Shown in pieces: positions 43,963 through 53,466 of a DNA stretch of 64,000 nucleotides. Both the position numbers and the translations under genes were made by a program. The stretch is taken from contig NZ_SEON01000004.1 in assembly GCF_004152845.1 (NCBI RefSeq), positions 248,001 to 312,000 of the forward strand, in the 5' to 3' direction. Under the pieces are notes generated by a model. The model had not been told where the DNA came from. It was given only the letters and a program-made list of their open reading frames with translations, and searched no databases. Numbering within the stretch: position 1 is the first letter of the stretch; every line of letters begins with the position of its first letter. Origin of the DNA: Sphingobium fuliginis. GTDB taxonomy: Bacteria > Pseudomonadota > Alphaproteobacteria > Sphingomonadales > Sphingomonadaceae.

Positions 43963-46487
43963 CAGCGCGCCTCCCCGCCCAGCCGGGCGACCGTCAGGAA
44001 ATCCTCCGGCGCGACACGGATGGCCGCGCCGGTGGGGCAGGCGCGGACGCAGGCCGGGCCGCCCTCAATGCCGGAGCACATGTCGCATTTGATGGCCTTC
44101 TTCGGCTTTTCGACGCCGGGCTCCGCATTTTTGGCGCGCCATTTCTTCGATGGTTCGCCGGGGCCGGGGCCTGCGCCGAAGAACATCCAACTGAGCAGGC
44201 CCGGCTTCCTGGGCGGCACGCTGTCCATGCGGATCACGCCATAGGGGCAGTTGCGTTGGCAATTGCCGCAGCCGATGCAGGTCTCGTCGATGAAGACCTC
44301 TCCATCGGGGCCGCGATGGATGGCGTTGGGCGGGCAGTCGGCCATGCAGTGCGGATGCTCGCAATGGCGGCAGCTCGTCGGCACATGCAGATGGGCATAG
44401 GTCCGGCCCGCCTCCCGATCGAGGCGGGAGAGACCGTCGTGACTGTCCGCGCAGGCCTTTTCGCAATTGTCGCAGCCGACGCAGAGATGTTCGTCGATCA
44501 GCAGCACGTCCGTCGCTTCGCCGATGCCGTTGTCGACCAGGAACTTCGCCGTTTCCGAATACATGTCGACAACGGTGGAGAAGCTGTCCTTGCGGCTTTC
44601 GATGAAGGCGTTGACATCCTGCCGCGCCGCCATGTCGCGGCGGGCGCGTTCCAGCAGGGCGGGCTTGGCGGCCATCAGCCGGGCGAAGGCGTCGCCATTC
44701 AGCCTGATGACCTCCGACTTGACCGTCGCCTTGACCGTGGCCGTGCGCGGCCCGCCCGCGATCAGCGCCATTTCCCCCACATAGCTGCCGGCGGGAAGAT
44801 AGGAGAGGAAGACGTTTTTCCCGCCGATCTTCTTCTCCACAATCATGGAGCCGACCCGGATCACATAGATGTCATTGCCAAGGTCGCCTTCGCTGAGGAT
44901 CGCTTCCCCCGCCTTCACCGTCCGGATTTCCGCCGTGTCGAGAATGTCGGCAAGATCCGCCGGGGTCAGGCCGGCGCCGAACATCTGGAGCAGTTGCCGT
45001 TCGGTCGAGATGCGGGTGATGGCGCGCTTGGCCGGCGGGTTGGAGGACATGAGCTTGAGCGCCGCCGTGCGCGACACCTCCACCATGATCGAGTCCGCGC
45101 CCGCCCGCACGGTCGCGCCGCGGCGGCGGCCGGAAATGAGGCCGACTTCTCCGAAGATCGATCCCTGGTCGATGGGTATGTCGACGCCCGGCGCGACCTC
45201 CACCAGCGCCTGCCCCCGCGCGATGCCGAAGAGCGAGGAGCCGGGATCGAACTTCTCGAAGATCACATCGTCCCTGCGATAGGCGCGCACTTCGCTGTCC
45301 AGCATGAATTCGCGCATCTGGAGCGGAGAAAGGCCCTCCAGGACGGCGACGTTGGCGCGCAGATACTCCAGCCAGTCCGCGACGCTCTTCTTTTCCGGCA
45401 AACCCGCGAATTTGGCGGCGAGTATGGGTTCGTCGGCGGGCTTCAGGTCGCGATTGCCGTTGATATATTCGACGACGTCATAACCCTGGTTCATGCAATG
45501 CTTGATCAGCGGATAACCCGCCAGCGCGCCGATCACGAAAATGCCGGGGGCGGTGCTTTCGAATACCGGCGACAATTTCGGGAAGGCCAGGCGGTCGCCG
45601 CTGGTGAACTCAATGCCGCAACTCTCCACAAAGGCGCGCGGCGGGGCGGAACCCATGCGGGCGATGATGCGGTCGCATTTCAGCTTCACCTCGCCGTCGC
45701 GGCTGTCGAGCGTGATGAAACCGGGTTCGACCTTCGCCGTGGTGGTTTCGGTCATGATGGCAAGGCGTCCCGCTTCGGCGGCGGCCATCAGCGCCTTGAC
45801 GTTCGCGGCCTTGGCGCTGGCGAACTCGGTCGAGCGGTTGAGGATGGTGACGGCATTGCCCTGCGCCTCGTCGGCGGCGAGGCCCAGGGCGTTTTCTATG
45901 CCCGCATCGCCCGTGCCGACAACGAAGATATGCTCGTCATTATATTCCCCCGGATCGTCCAGCTGATATTGGACATGGGGCAGGTCGGCGCCGGGCACAC
46001 GCATCAGATTGGGATTGCCCTGCGTGCCGATGGCCATGACGACCGCATCGGCAATCACATCCCGCCCGTCGCTCAGGGTCAGTCGATAGGGCGGAGCGAG
46101 CCGCTGGATTTCCTTCGTTTCGGTCGTGCCGTCGCGCCTGCGCTCGACGATCTTCTGGATGCTGCCGGGGATGGGATCGCCGATGCCGACAATCGCCTTC
46201 ACCTCCGCATTATAGGCGACATTGACGCCTTGGTCCGCCGCCTGCGCGTTCCAGCGATCGAGAATCGCTTCGCGCTTGCCGGCTTCGAAGTCGCAGTCGG
46301 ACCGCAGCACGAGCTGGCTGGGCGTCGCCATCACATGCTTGCCCTTCTGATATTTGAATATGGTGTCGGACAGATGGTCCGTCTTCTCGATCAGCAGGTG
46401 CGAAAGCCCCAATGCAGCGGCGCGCGCGGCCGCACTCAGCCCCGCCGGCCCCGATCCGACGATCGCGATACGCACGCGGTCAGTCAA
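43962..46487 (-). CDS. FAD/NAD(P) oxidoreductase fused to two cNMP-binding domains and a four-cluster ferredoxin
   Basis: An 841-residue cytoplasmic fusion. Residues 1-350: flavin oxidoreductase of the thioredoxin-reductase type (GSGPAG at 11-16; second nucleotide loop VVGTGDAGIENA at 189-200). Residues about 385-480 and 515-605: two cyclic-nucleotide-binding domains, both keeping the phosphate-binding cassette (FGEVGLISGRRRGATV, VGEMALIAGGPRTATV). Residues about 665-835: four [4Fe-4S] motifs (CVGCDNCEKAC, CRHCEHPHCMADCP, CIGCGNCQRNCP, CDMC...CVRACPTG), as in HybA/NrfC electron-transfer subunits. It heads the operon with the cytochrome-b-like protein. Likely role: feed or take electrons at the inner membrane under cAMP/cGMP control. 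Confidence 0.9.
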   Translation of the reverse strand: MTDRVRIAIVGSGPAGLSAAARAAALGLSHLLIEKTDHLSDTIFKYQKGKHVMATPSQLVLRSDCDFEAGKREAILDRWNAQAADQGVNVAYNAEVKAIVGIGDPIPGSIQKIVERRRDGTTETKEIQRLAPPYRLTLSDGRDVIADAVVMAIGTQGNPNLMRVPGADLPHVQYQLDDPGEYNDEHIFVVGTGDAGIENALGLAADEAQGNAVTILNRSTEFASAKAANVKALMAAAEAGRLAIMTETTTAKVEPGFITLDSRDGEVKLKCDRIIARMGSAPPRAFVESCGIEFTSGDRLAFPKLSPVFESTAPGIFVIGALAGYPLIKHCMNQGYDVVEYINGNRDLKPADEPILAAKFAGLPEKKSVADWLEYLRANVAVLEGLSPLQMREFMLDSEVRAYRRDDVIFEKFDPGSSLFGIARGQALVEVAPGVDIPIDQGSIFGEVGLISGRRRGATVRAGADSIMVEVSRTAALKLMSSNPPAKRAITRISTERQLLQMFGAGLTPADLADILDTAEIRTVKAGEAILSEGDLGNDIYVIRVGSMIVEKKIGGKNVFLSYLPAGSYVGEMALIAGGPRTATVKATVKSEVIRLNGDAFARLMAAKPALLERARRDMAARQDVNAFIESRKDSFSTVVDMYSETAKFLVDNGIGEATDVLLIDEHLCVGCDNCEKACADSHDGLSRLDREAGRTYAHLHVPTSCRHCEHPHCMADCPPNAIHRGPDGEVFIDETCIGCGNCQRNCPYGVIRMDSVPPRKPGLLSWMFFGAGPGPGEPSKKWRAKNAEPGVEKPKKAIKCDMCSGIEGGPACVRACPTGAAIRVAPEDFLTVARLGGEAR

Positions 46488-46613
46488 TGATTATCCCCCA
46501 ATATGCCCCTGCGTTCCGGCTGTTACCGGATGCCTGTCCCGAGCGGCACTCTATCATTTCCGCAGCGTCACGCTAGAGAAGATCGCGGGGAACAGCCGGG
46601 GAGTGGAAGAATA

Positions 46614-47549
46614 ATGGGTTGGAACTGGAGGCGCGTGGTCCTGATGGGCGCGGTCGGCATCGCCGCCGTATCGATCGGCTATAATCTGACGCACGCGCCG
46701 GAGGAGACGAAAGCGCCCGTCCTGCCCTCGCCGCTGACGAACGAAGGGCCGAGCGACCCGGAAGCGGCGATCCTCGCGCTACAGGACCGGGTGGGGGCCA
46801 ATCCCAACGATGCGGAGGGCTGGCAGAGGCTGGGCTGGGCCTATTTCGAGAGCGGCCGCCATGCCGATGCGGTGCGCGCCTATCGCCATGCGACGAAGCT
46901 GGCGCCGGGGAACGCCACCTTCTGGTCTTCCCTCGGCGAAGCGGCAGTGATGGCGAGCGAGCGCGATCCCATGCCGAAGGAGGCGGCCGACGCCTTCGAC
47001 AAGGCGATCTCGCTCGACCCCAAGGACCCCAGGGCACGTTATTTCCTGGCGGTGCGCAAGGATCTGGCGAAGGATCATGAGGGCGCGATCCGAGACTGGC
47101 TGGCCCTGCTGGGCGACACGCCGCCGGGCGCGCCATGGGAAGCCGATCTGCGCCGGACGATAGAGCAGGTGGGAAAGATCAACGGCATCAATGTCGCGGA
47201 GCGGCTGGCGGCGGTGAAGCCGACCGCGCCGCATCCTCCCATGGGCGCCGGCATGTCCGTGGCGGCAGCGGCGATACCGGGTCCAAGCCGCGAGCAGATG
47301 CAGGCCGCCGCGCAGCTTCCCAAGGGGCAGCAGGATGCGATGGTCGAGGGCATGGTGGCCAGCCTGGAGGCCAGGCTGAAGGCCAATCCGGGCAATGTCG
47401 ACGGCTGGATCATGCTGATGCGCAGCCGCATGACGCTGGGCGAGACGGGCAAGGCGACGGCGGCCTATGCGCAGGCGCGGTCGGCCAATCCGGCGCAGGC
47501 GGGACGGATCAGGGATGAGGCGCGGATATTGGGCGTGCCGGGCGTCTGA
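46614..47549 (+). CDS. TPR protein of the CcmI/NrfG (cytochrome c biogenesis) type
   Basis: A 311-residue protein from the ATG at 46614 (GGAAGA upstream). One N-terminal membrane helix (VVLMGAVGIAAVSIGYNL) is followed by tetratricopeptide repeats (NPNDAEGWQRLGWAYFESGR, DKAISLDPKDPRARYFLA, NPGNVDGWIMLMRSRMTLGE). This is the C-terminal CcmI/CycH layout: such proteins hold apocytochrome c for haem attachment. It is the only plus-strand gene in the cluster, diverging from the flavin fusion and meeting the large cytochrome with an 8-base gap between stops. A dedicated chaperone for the multihaem proteins is a reasonable inference. Confidence 0.8.
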   Translation: MGWNWRRVVLMGAVGIAAVSIGYNLTHAPEETKAPVLPSPLTNEGPSDPEAAILALQDRVGANPNDAEGWQRLGWAYFESGRHADAVRAYRHATKLAPGNATFWSSLGEAAVMASERDPMPKEAADAFDKAISLDPKDPRARYFLAVRKDLAKDHEGAIRDWLALLGDTPPGAPWEADLRRTIEQVGKINGINVAERLAAVKPTAPHPPMGAGMSVAAAAIPGPSREQMQAAAQLPKGQQDAMVEGMVASLEARLKANPGNVDGWIMLMRSRMTLGETGKATAAYAQARSANPAQAGRIRDEARILGVPGV

Positions 47550-47557
47550 AACCCGGC

Positions 47558-50500
47558 TCAGCGCAGCAGAGGCGGCCGCCAGCCCTTCATATCCACCTCG
47601 TCGCTGACCTTATAGGGAATCCCCCTGGAGTTCAGGAACAGTCGCTCCATTTCCGGGCGGGTGAAGGGCCGCGAGCCGAGGCGTCCGAACACCGCGATCT
47701 GCCCGCCCGTTTCATCGACCGCCCGGTCGCGGTCCAGCCCCTTGGACAACGCCAAAGCCGGCGAAGGCGTCCTTGCCCAGGCAATCAGTTCCGGCTTGGG
47801 CGCGGGTGAAAAGCCATAGAAATTCGGCTGGCTGGCCGGACTGGTGAGCTGGATCACCTTGAACCCGTTCCGGCCGTCCGCGACATAGGCGAACAGCGAC
47901 GCATTGGTGGTGCCGACGATCACATCCTCCACATCGGTCATCTGCCCGCCGAACGTCTCCTTCGCATAGACGACCGGCCGCAACGGGTTGGTGATGTTGA
48001 CGATCGCCAGCCCTTCGGACTTGGCCGCGACATAGGCAAAGGTCCGGGCGAGATAGATGCGGCGCGCATCGGCCAGCGGCACGGTGGCGGACGGCACCGC
48101 CACCGGATCGGTGAGCTTCGTCACGTCGAAGAGCTTCAATCCTTCCGCATCCGTCACCCACAGATAGCGGAACTGGATCGCGCTCGCCCGCGCATCCTTC
48201 ATCGGGCGGACGGCGGCGAGACGGGGGTGGAGCGGATCGCTGAGGTCCACCACCACCAGCCCGACATCCGCCGTGATATAGGCGATCTGCCCTGCCAGCT
48301 GGATGTGCCGCGCGCCGTTGAGCACGCCGTCGGGGTTCCAGGTCACGGCCCGCTTCAGGAAATTGTTGCGGAATTCGCCATCGGCCATGGTCTCGATATT
48401 GACCATGATCAGCCCCTCGACGCTGTCCGTCACCGCCGCATAGCTGTAGATCGGCAGGAACGCCTGCTCCTGATTGATCCGGCGCAGTTCCGGCGTGTTG
48501 CGCAGCGGATTGACCGGCTGGTTGGTGGCCAGCGCCATGCATGTCGCGTTCTTCGACGGCACGCCGCTATCGTGACCCAGCTTCGAGAAAGGCCCGCTCA
48601 GGATCGGCTCGGAAAAGCCCTTGTTGGCGATGGACGCCACGTCATAGACGCGGAAACCGCCCTTCCCTTCGGCCACATACATATATTCGCCGCGCAGTTG
48701 CAGGCAGCCGACGCGGCCCGCCGTGCCCTTCACGACATTGCGGAATTCCTCCACGGCCTGGGTCTCGCCCGAAGCCCTGGCGTCGAAATATTGGCCGCGC
48801 ACCCAGTTCTTGAGTTCGCGCTTGTTCTGGTCGACATGCAGCTTCCAGTAATCGGGATAGGCATATTTCTGGAGATAGCTGCCGATCACCGCCTGCGGCT
48901 CGTCCCATTCGGTGACGCGGATCGCCTCGAACCCACCCTCCAGCCCCATCCAGGCATTCAACCCCACGAAGTTCACGAAATTGGTGCCGAGCAGCAGCAA
49001 TTGCGACATGATGGCGTTGTTGTCGTCCTTGGCCGACAAATGGCACTCAGTGCAGGTCTTCGTCTCCGTCCGGCGCACCGTATGCGGGAAATGGGGTGCG
49101 AAGGCCTGCGACGAGAAGCCGATGCCGGATATGGGCGGCTGCTGGATATAGATGCGCTCGCGATTGATGTTGGTGGACGACAGGACCAGCGCCGACGTCG
49201 AGCGAACCGGGGCGGTTTCATTGCCCTTGGTAGTCATGTGCTTGCCAAGCTGGAACATCTCGTCGCGCGCCACCTGGGGATTGTAGGTGGCGAAGTTGCG
49301 CGTCTCCTCCCCGTCATAATGGTGGAGCGACGTCTTCCAGTTCGCCTCGATGGGCAAATGGCAACCGCCGCAACTGGTCGTCCAACTCAGGTGGCAGGTG
49401 AAGCATGCCATGTTGTCGTCGCCATGCGCCCGGTCGGCCTTCGCCACGCCGGGGCCGAAGGCGAAGCTGCCATCCTCCGCGCCCGACCGGCTCATCAGCT
49501 TTGCGCGGGCGGCCTTGGCGTTGAAGTGCGGATTGGCGGGGTCGACCGAATCCTTCACCAGGCTCACTTCCCACTCCAGTTTCGGATCGACGATCGACCG
49601 CTGGATCAGCCGTTGCCGCCCGCTGGCGTCGAAATACCATTCGAAGCGCCGCTTGCCGTCCGGATTGCGCAGCAGGGCGAGATTGGTGCCCTTGGGCGGC
49701 GCGGCCGGGCCGGAGGTCAGCAACGTCGGATAGGCATCCGCCGTACCGTGGCAGTCCTTGCATCCGATCTCTATGGCATTGGCCACTTCGCCATAGATGA
49801 AGCCGTTGCCGTGGCTGTCCTGCGCGAAATGGCAGTCGGCGCATTGCAGGCCCTTTTCGGCATGAATGTCCATCAGGTGCACGGACTTGCCGGGATTGGT
49901 GCCGACGGGAACGAACTTCTCCTCCCCCTTCTTCCGCCATTTTTCCGGATCGTCGGGCGAAACGATCCGGCCGTCCGCGTCGAGCAGATTGCCTTCCCGG
50001 TCGCGCTTGAACACGCCGCGGAAGTTCCAGCCATGGCCGTGATAGTCCGCGAACTGCGTGTCCTTCGCCCTGTCGTTCAGGTCGTAGACGTTGCGCAGAA
50101 ATTCCAGGTCCGCCCATTTGCCGCGTGGGGAAGCCCCTTCCGGATTGCGCTCCAGAGTCTCATGCACTTGCGCGGCGGTCGGATATTTCTGCTTTTCCGG
50201 CCACATCAGCGGCGCGTCGGACTCATAGTCCCACATCGTATAGCCCAGATAGCTGTTCAGGAAGATATTGGGCTGGTGCATGTGGCAGTTCATGCACTGG
50301 GCAGTGGGGATGGCGCGGGTGAAGGCGTGGCGGATCGGATGGCCGCTTTCCTTGACGGCGCCGACAGGGTGTTCGGGGCTGGCCGGATGATCCGGCTTGA
50401 CGGTCTCGCCATGCGGGCCTTTCAATCCGCCATGGCTCGTCTTGGCCGCGATGGTGGGATCGACCGTGGCGGTCTGCCCGTCCCGGCCATATTGGGCGTA

Positions 50501-51640
50501 GATCAGGCTGTGGCGCGGCTCGCGGTCGTTGGCGTAGACGACATGGCATCCCGAACAGCCCGAATGGCGATAATCGCCCGGCTGGTCGTTCGTCCCCATG
50601 AACCACATATAGGGATCGTTGAGGCGGGTCTTGTGGATGTTGAGCGCCGGGATCGCTACGCGCAACCCCGTGCCGGGCCCGCGATTGGACTGCTTGAGGT
50701 CGGGCCGTCCGGGTTCTTCCAGCCGCTGGATCGATCCGGTGGAATTGGGCAGGCCGATTTCGGGAAATTGCGTGCCGATATTGCGCCCGCCCCGCTCGAA
50801 CACGCGGAAGACGTCGCCGGGCGGGATCACCTGCCATGTCGGCAGCGGATAGAGTTCCGCCAGGGCGCCGCGCGCCTTCTGTTCGGCGGTCAGCGTGCCG
50901 GGCGGGCTGCCGGGCGAGACGATCTTCGCGGGTTTCCCGTCCTTGGTATAGGCCTCGCCGAAGATGTAGTTCTTGAACGGCACGATCCCATTATTATAGG
51001 CCGCCCCGCCCCACAGCATCGCGCCCGACGCCATCAGCGAACGCTCCGCCGCCTCTATGACCTGCATATGGCAGGACCCGCAGGCGTCCCGCGCCACCCG
51101 ATAGTCGCTGGGATTGACGAAGCGGACGAACTCCTGCGCCTCCCGGTTCAGCAACGTGTAAGTCCGCTGCGGATTGGCGGAGGAGGGATAGTGCCAGCTC
51201 TTGGGATAGCGCGGCAGCACATGCGCCCTCTCCCGCGCCGCGACATAGGCGGGGTCTTCGAAGCCCAATGCGGGATCGCCCCGCACCGCCGCATTGCCGC
51301 CATGGCAGTCGGTGCAGCCCAGCATCACCGCAGGGGTCGCGTGCATGGACGGCTCGTCGGTCTTGCTGTGGCAGCTGTAGCAGCCGTCCGATTTCGCCGC
51401 GACCTGCTCGGCGGTCTGGCTCATCGGCGCTGGCGGCGCGGGGGCATAGTGGCGCTCGACCGGCTTTTCGGCGTCGGATGCGTAGAGGATAGCCACGGGA
51501 AGGAGCAACGCCGCAAGCACCACCACCACCGTCATTCCCGCGAAGGCGGGAATCCATCTCCCACCCCGTCGTCTGGACGCAGCGCCGGAGATGGATTCCC
51601 GCCTTCGCGGGAATGACAGAGGGGAAAAAGGCCAACGCAT
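47558..51640 (-). CDS. Large ten-haem cytochrome c with C-terminal LVIVD-type repeat domain
   Basis: Up to 1360 residues. Ten CXXCH sites (CYSCH, CTDCH, CGSCH, CSGCH, CMNCH, CADCH, CKDCH, CFTCH, CGGCH, CTECH) lie in about residues 87-850. From about 950 come LVIVD-like repeats (YMYVAEGKGGFRVYDVASI, IAYITADVGLVVVDLSDP, LWVTDAEGLKLFDVTKL, FAYVAAKSEGLAIVNITNP), probably a propeller-like surface domain. The ATG at 51640 overlaps the barrel stop (TGATG). An inverted repeat inserts about 29 codons before the signal helix, and a second ATG at 51535 lies inside it, just before VVVVLAALLLPVAILYAS. Probable terminal, periplasmic or surface, electron carrier of the conduit. Confidence 0.9.
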   Translation of the reverse strand: MRWPFSPLSFPRRRESISGAASRRRGGRWIPAFAGMTVVVVLAALLLPVAILYASDAEKPVERHYAPAPPAPMSQTAEQVAAKSDGCYSCHSKTDEPSMHATPAVMLGCTDCHGGNAAVRGDPALGFEDPAYVAARERAHVLPRYPKSWHYPSSANPQRTYTLLNREAQEFVRFVNPSDYRVARDACGSCHMQVIEAAERSLMASGAMLWGGAAYNNGIVPFKNYIFGEAYTKDGKPAKIVSPGSPPGTLTAEQKARGALAELYPLPTWQVIPPGDVFRVFERGGRNIGTQFPEIGLPNSTGSIQRLEEPGRPDLKQSNRGPGTGLRVAIPALNIHKTRLNDPYMWFMGTNDQPGDYRHSGCSGCHVVYANDREPRHSLIYAQYGRDGQTATVDPTIAAKTSHGGLKGPHGETVKPDHPASPEHPVGAVKESGHPIRHAFTRAIPTAQCMNCHMHQPNIFLNSYLGYTMWDYESDAPLMWPEKQKYPTAAQVHETLERNPEGASPRGKWADLEFLRNVYDLNDRAKDTQFADYHGHGWNFRGVFKRDREGNLLDADGRIVSPDDPEKWRKKGEEKFVPVGTNPGKSVHLMDIHAEKGLQCADCHFAQDSHGNGFIYGEVANAIEIGCKDCHGTADAYPTLLTSGPAAPPKGTNLALLRNPDGKRRFEWYFDASGRQRLIQRSIVDPKLEWEVSLVKDSVDPANPHFNAKAARAKLMSRSGAEDGSFAFGPGVAKADRAHGDDNMACFTCHLSWTTSCGGCHLPIEANWKTSLHHYDGEETRNFATYNPQVARDEMFQLGKHMTTKGNETAPVRSTSALVLSSTNINRERIYIQQPPISGIGFSSQAFAPHFPHTVRRTETKTCTECHLSAKDDNNAIMSQLLLLGTNFVNFVGLNAWMGLEGGFEAIRVTEWDEPQAVIGSYLQKYAYPDYWKLHVDQNKRELKNWVRGQYFDARASGETQAVEEFRNVVKGTAGRVGCLQLRGEYMYVAEGKGGFRVYDVASIANKGFSEPILSGPFSKLGHDSGVPSKNATCMALATNQPVNPLRNTPELRRINQEQAFLPIYSYAAVTDSVEGLIMVNIETMADGEFRNNFLKRAVTWNPDGVLNGARHIQLAGQIAYITADVGLVVVDLSDPLHPRLAAVRPMKDARASAIQFRYLWVTDAEGLKLFDVTKLTDPVAVPSATVPLADARRIYLARTFAYVAAKSEGLAIVNITNPLRPVVYAKETFGGQMTDVEDVIVGTTNASLFAYVADGRNGFKVIQLTSPASQPNFYGFSPAPKPELIAWARTPSPALALSKGLDRDRAVDETGGQIAVFGRLGSRPFTRPEMERLFLNSRGIPYKVSDEVDMKGWRPPLLR
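51531..51617. repeat. Palindromic interspersed repeat pair inside a coding start
   Basis: Two 31-base arms (51531-51561 and 51587-51617) are perfect inverted copies, separated by 25 bases. Each arm contains its own hairpin, ATTCCCGC-gaag-GCGGGAAT. This is the widespread proteobacterial word whose translation gives PRRRESI and WIPAFAGMT. Here it lies in frame between the overlapping start codon of the ten-haem LVIVD cytochrome and its hydrophobic signal segment. Confidence 0.9.
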
Positions 51641-53463
51641 CAGTAACTCAAGATCAAATTGGCGAGCACCGAATAATAGTTCCGGTTGCGCTCGCTATTG
51701 GTGAAGAGGTCGCGAAATCCCGCCCCCGGCAGCAAAGTCGCCCCCGACAGCCGGAAGACGATGTTCTGCGTCGCATGCGGCCGCCAGATCGCCGCCGTCG
51801 ACAAATCCCAGCCGATGGCCTTGGGAATGCTGCCCTCATTGCGCAGCACCTGAAGCGTGGCCGTATTCTGGAACCAGAGATGATTGGCGTTGGCCGAAAC
51901 CCGCAGTTCCGGCATCAGGTCGAAATCCGCCCCCGCCCCCAGCAGCATCGTGCCCGGATTGTTGAAGTTCGACTGCCCCTGCTCCTTCGACGACCGCAGC
52001 GAGTTCAGGATGCCGTTACGCCCATTGATCCCGATCACGCGCCCGCCGCCCGCAAAGGGAATGGTCTGCCTGATCCAATAGCTGGTGTCCGCACCCGCGA
52101 AGACGGGATTCTCGAAAATCGCATCGAACCCGTTCTCGCGATTGTCATAAGGGTCGCCATCCCCGCTGGCATAAAGACCCGACAGGCGAAACCGCATCCA
52201 ATCCTTGTCGACGCTCACCTCCGCCGCAGCGAAAAAAGCCCGAATCCGCGCAGGTTTCGACGTGAAGAAACTGTTCCGATCCTCCCCCAGCGCGCCATAA
52301 AGCGACGCCGTCAGGTTCACCCGCCCGATCCGCCCATCGGCATTATAGCCCAGATAGACGACATCATATTCCCGCCCCCGCAAGTCGCCGAGCAACGCCG
52401 GACGCACCGGAAAACCATTATCGTCAATCTCCACGTCCCGCTTCTCACGGTTCATATTGTAAACGGCGGTGATCTGGCTGGTGAGACCGAGGACCAGAAA
52501 GTCCTGCCGATACAGATTGGCGACAAAAACCCAATCGTTGCGCGGCGACTGCACGACGGAATTCAGCCCACTATTCGTATCCTTCTCCAACCGCCAGAAA
52601 GCCGCCAGATTGAACTGGAAGCGATTATTGTCGCGATTGCCGAACAGCCTTATTCCCAACTGCTGATCATTGAACAGGAAGCCGCGAAAATCCGACTGGA
52701 AGGGCTGGATACCGACGCGCAGCGAGCGGAAGTCATAGCGGTCCGACGTGTTGGCGAGGTGATAGTCGACAAAGGCTTCCTGCACGCCCAGAAAATGGTC
52801 GGTGCGGCGCGACGGCCGGGAGGGTTGCACGAACAGCACGCGGCGTTCGGGCACGTTCACATGATTGACGTTGAGCGCCAGCGTCAGGCGATATTCGATC
52901 TCCGGCGGCTTGAAGGCGGTCGCGCCCTTAATGAGCGCCACGCCGCCGATGAAGGTCTGGCTGAACACATAGCTCGCATCCTTGCCGAAGACATCGATGC
53001 TGCCCGGCCGCTCCGTCGTCTGCACGCCCACCGGAATCGGGAAGGTCCGTGGTTCCAGCACGGTATCGCTCACCGCATTGGCGACGAAGAACCAGTCGTC
53101 GCCCTTGATCGGCAGCCACTTCGCCTTTTCCCGGTCGATCGGCCGGTCGCCCTTCAGCATATTCTGGTTATAGGGATCGAACCAGCGTTCCTTCACCACC
53201 CCCAGGCTTTCGATCAGGCGCCAGCGATCCGGGATCGGCACCTGATCGGTCGGAAAGGCCTCCGGCGGCGGCGCTCGAACCGCACCCTTATTGTCCTGCG
53301 TCACGGCTTGGGGCAGCGGCGCTTCATAGCCGGGGCGGCGGCGGCCCTCTATGGATTGACGGTCGGCATCCAAAAGCTCCTGCCAGTTTTCCGGCGGAGG
53401 GGGCGGCACAGGCTCGCCCGGCTGGGCCAGCGCGAACAGGGGCAGGAGCGAGACAAGGCCCAT
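51640..53463 (-). CDS. Outer-membrane beta-barrel protein (porin-like)
   Basis: A 607-residue protein with a short signal peptide (MGLVSLLPLFALAQ), a Pro-rich N-terminus, and a long run of alternating amphipathic strands (YRLTLALNVNHVNVP, FQFNLAAFWRLEKDT, RVNLTASLYGALG, WMRFRLSGLYASGDG) ending YYSVLANLILSY, with the C-terminal aromatic residue of outer-membrane barrels. No porin family is confidently named. It lies three bases after the HbpS-like lipoprotein and overlaps the ten-haem cytochrome start by one base. By analogy with porin-cytochrome complexes (MtrB, PioB) it may sheathe a cytochrome in the outer membrane. Confidence 0.75.
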   Translation of the reverse strand: MGLVSLLPLFALAQPGEPVPPPPPENWQELLDADRQSIEGRRRPGYEAPLPQAVTQDNKGAVRAPPPEAFPTDQVPIPDRWRLIESLGVVKERWFDPYNQNMLKGDRPIDREKAKWLPIKGDDWFFVANAVSDTVLEPRTFPIPVGVQTTERPGSIDVFGKDASYVFSQTFIGGVALIKGATAFKPPEIEYRLTLALNVNHVNVPERRVLFVQPSRPSRRTDHFLGVQEAFVDYHLANTSDRYDFRSLRVGIQPFQSDFRGFLFNDQQLGIRLFGNRDNNRFQFNLAAFWRLEKDTNSGLNSVVQSPRNDWVFVANLYRQDFLVLGLTSQITAVYNMNREKRDVEIDDNGFPVRPALLGDLRGREYDVVYLGYNADGRIGRVNLTASLYGALGEDRNSFFTSKPARIRAFFAAAEVSVDKDWMRFRLSGLYASGDGDPYDNRENGFDAIFENPVFAGADTSYWIRQTIPFAGGGRVIGINGRNGILNSLRSSKEQGQSNFNNPGTMLLGAGADFDLMPELRVSANANHLWFQNTATLQVLRNEGSIPKAIGWDLSTAAIWRPHATQNIVFRLSGATLLPGAGFRDLFTNSERNRNYYSVLANLILSY

Positions 53464-53466
53464 CCC

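Noticed and set aside
51531..51617. Inverted repeat as a rho-independent terminator between the barrel and cytochrome genes
   Set aside because: It is inside the cytochrome reading frame, after an overlapping stop/start, and has no T-run; an interspersed repeat is the better reading.
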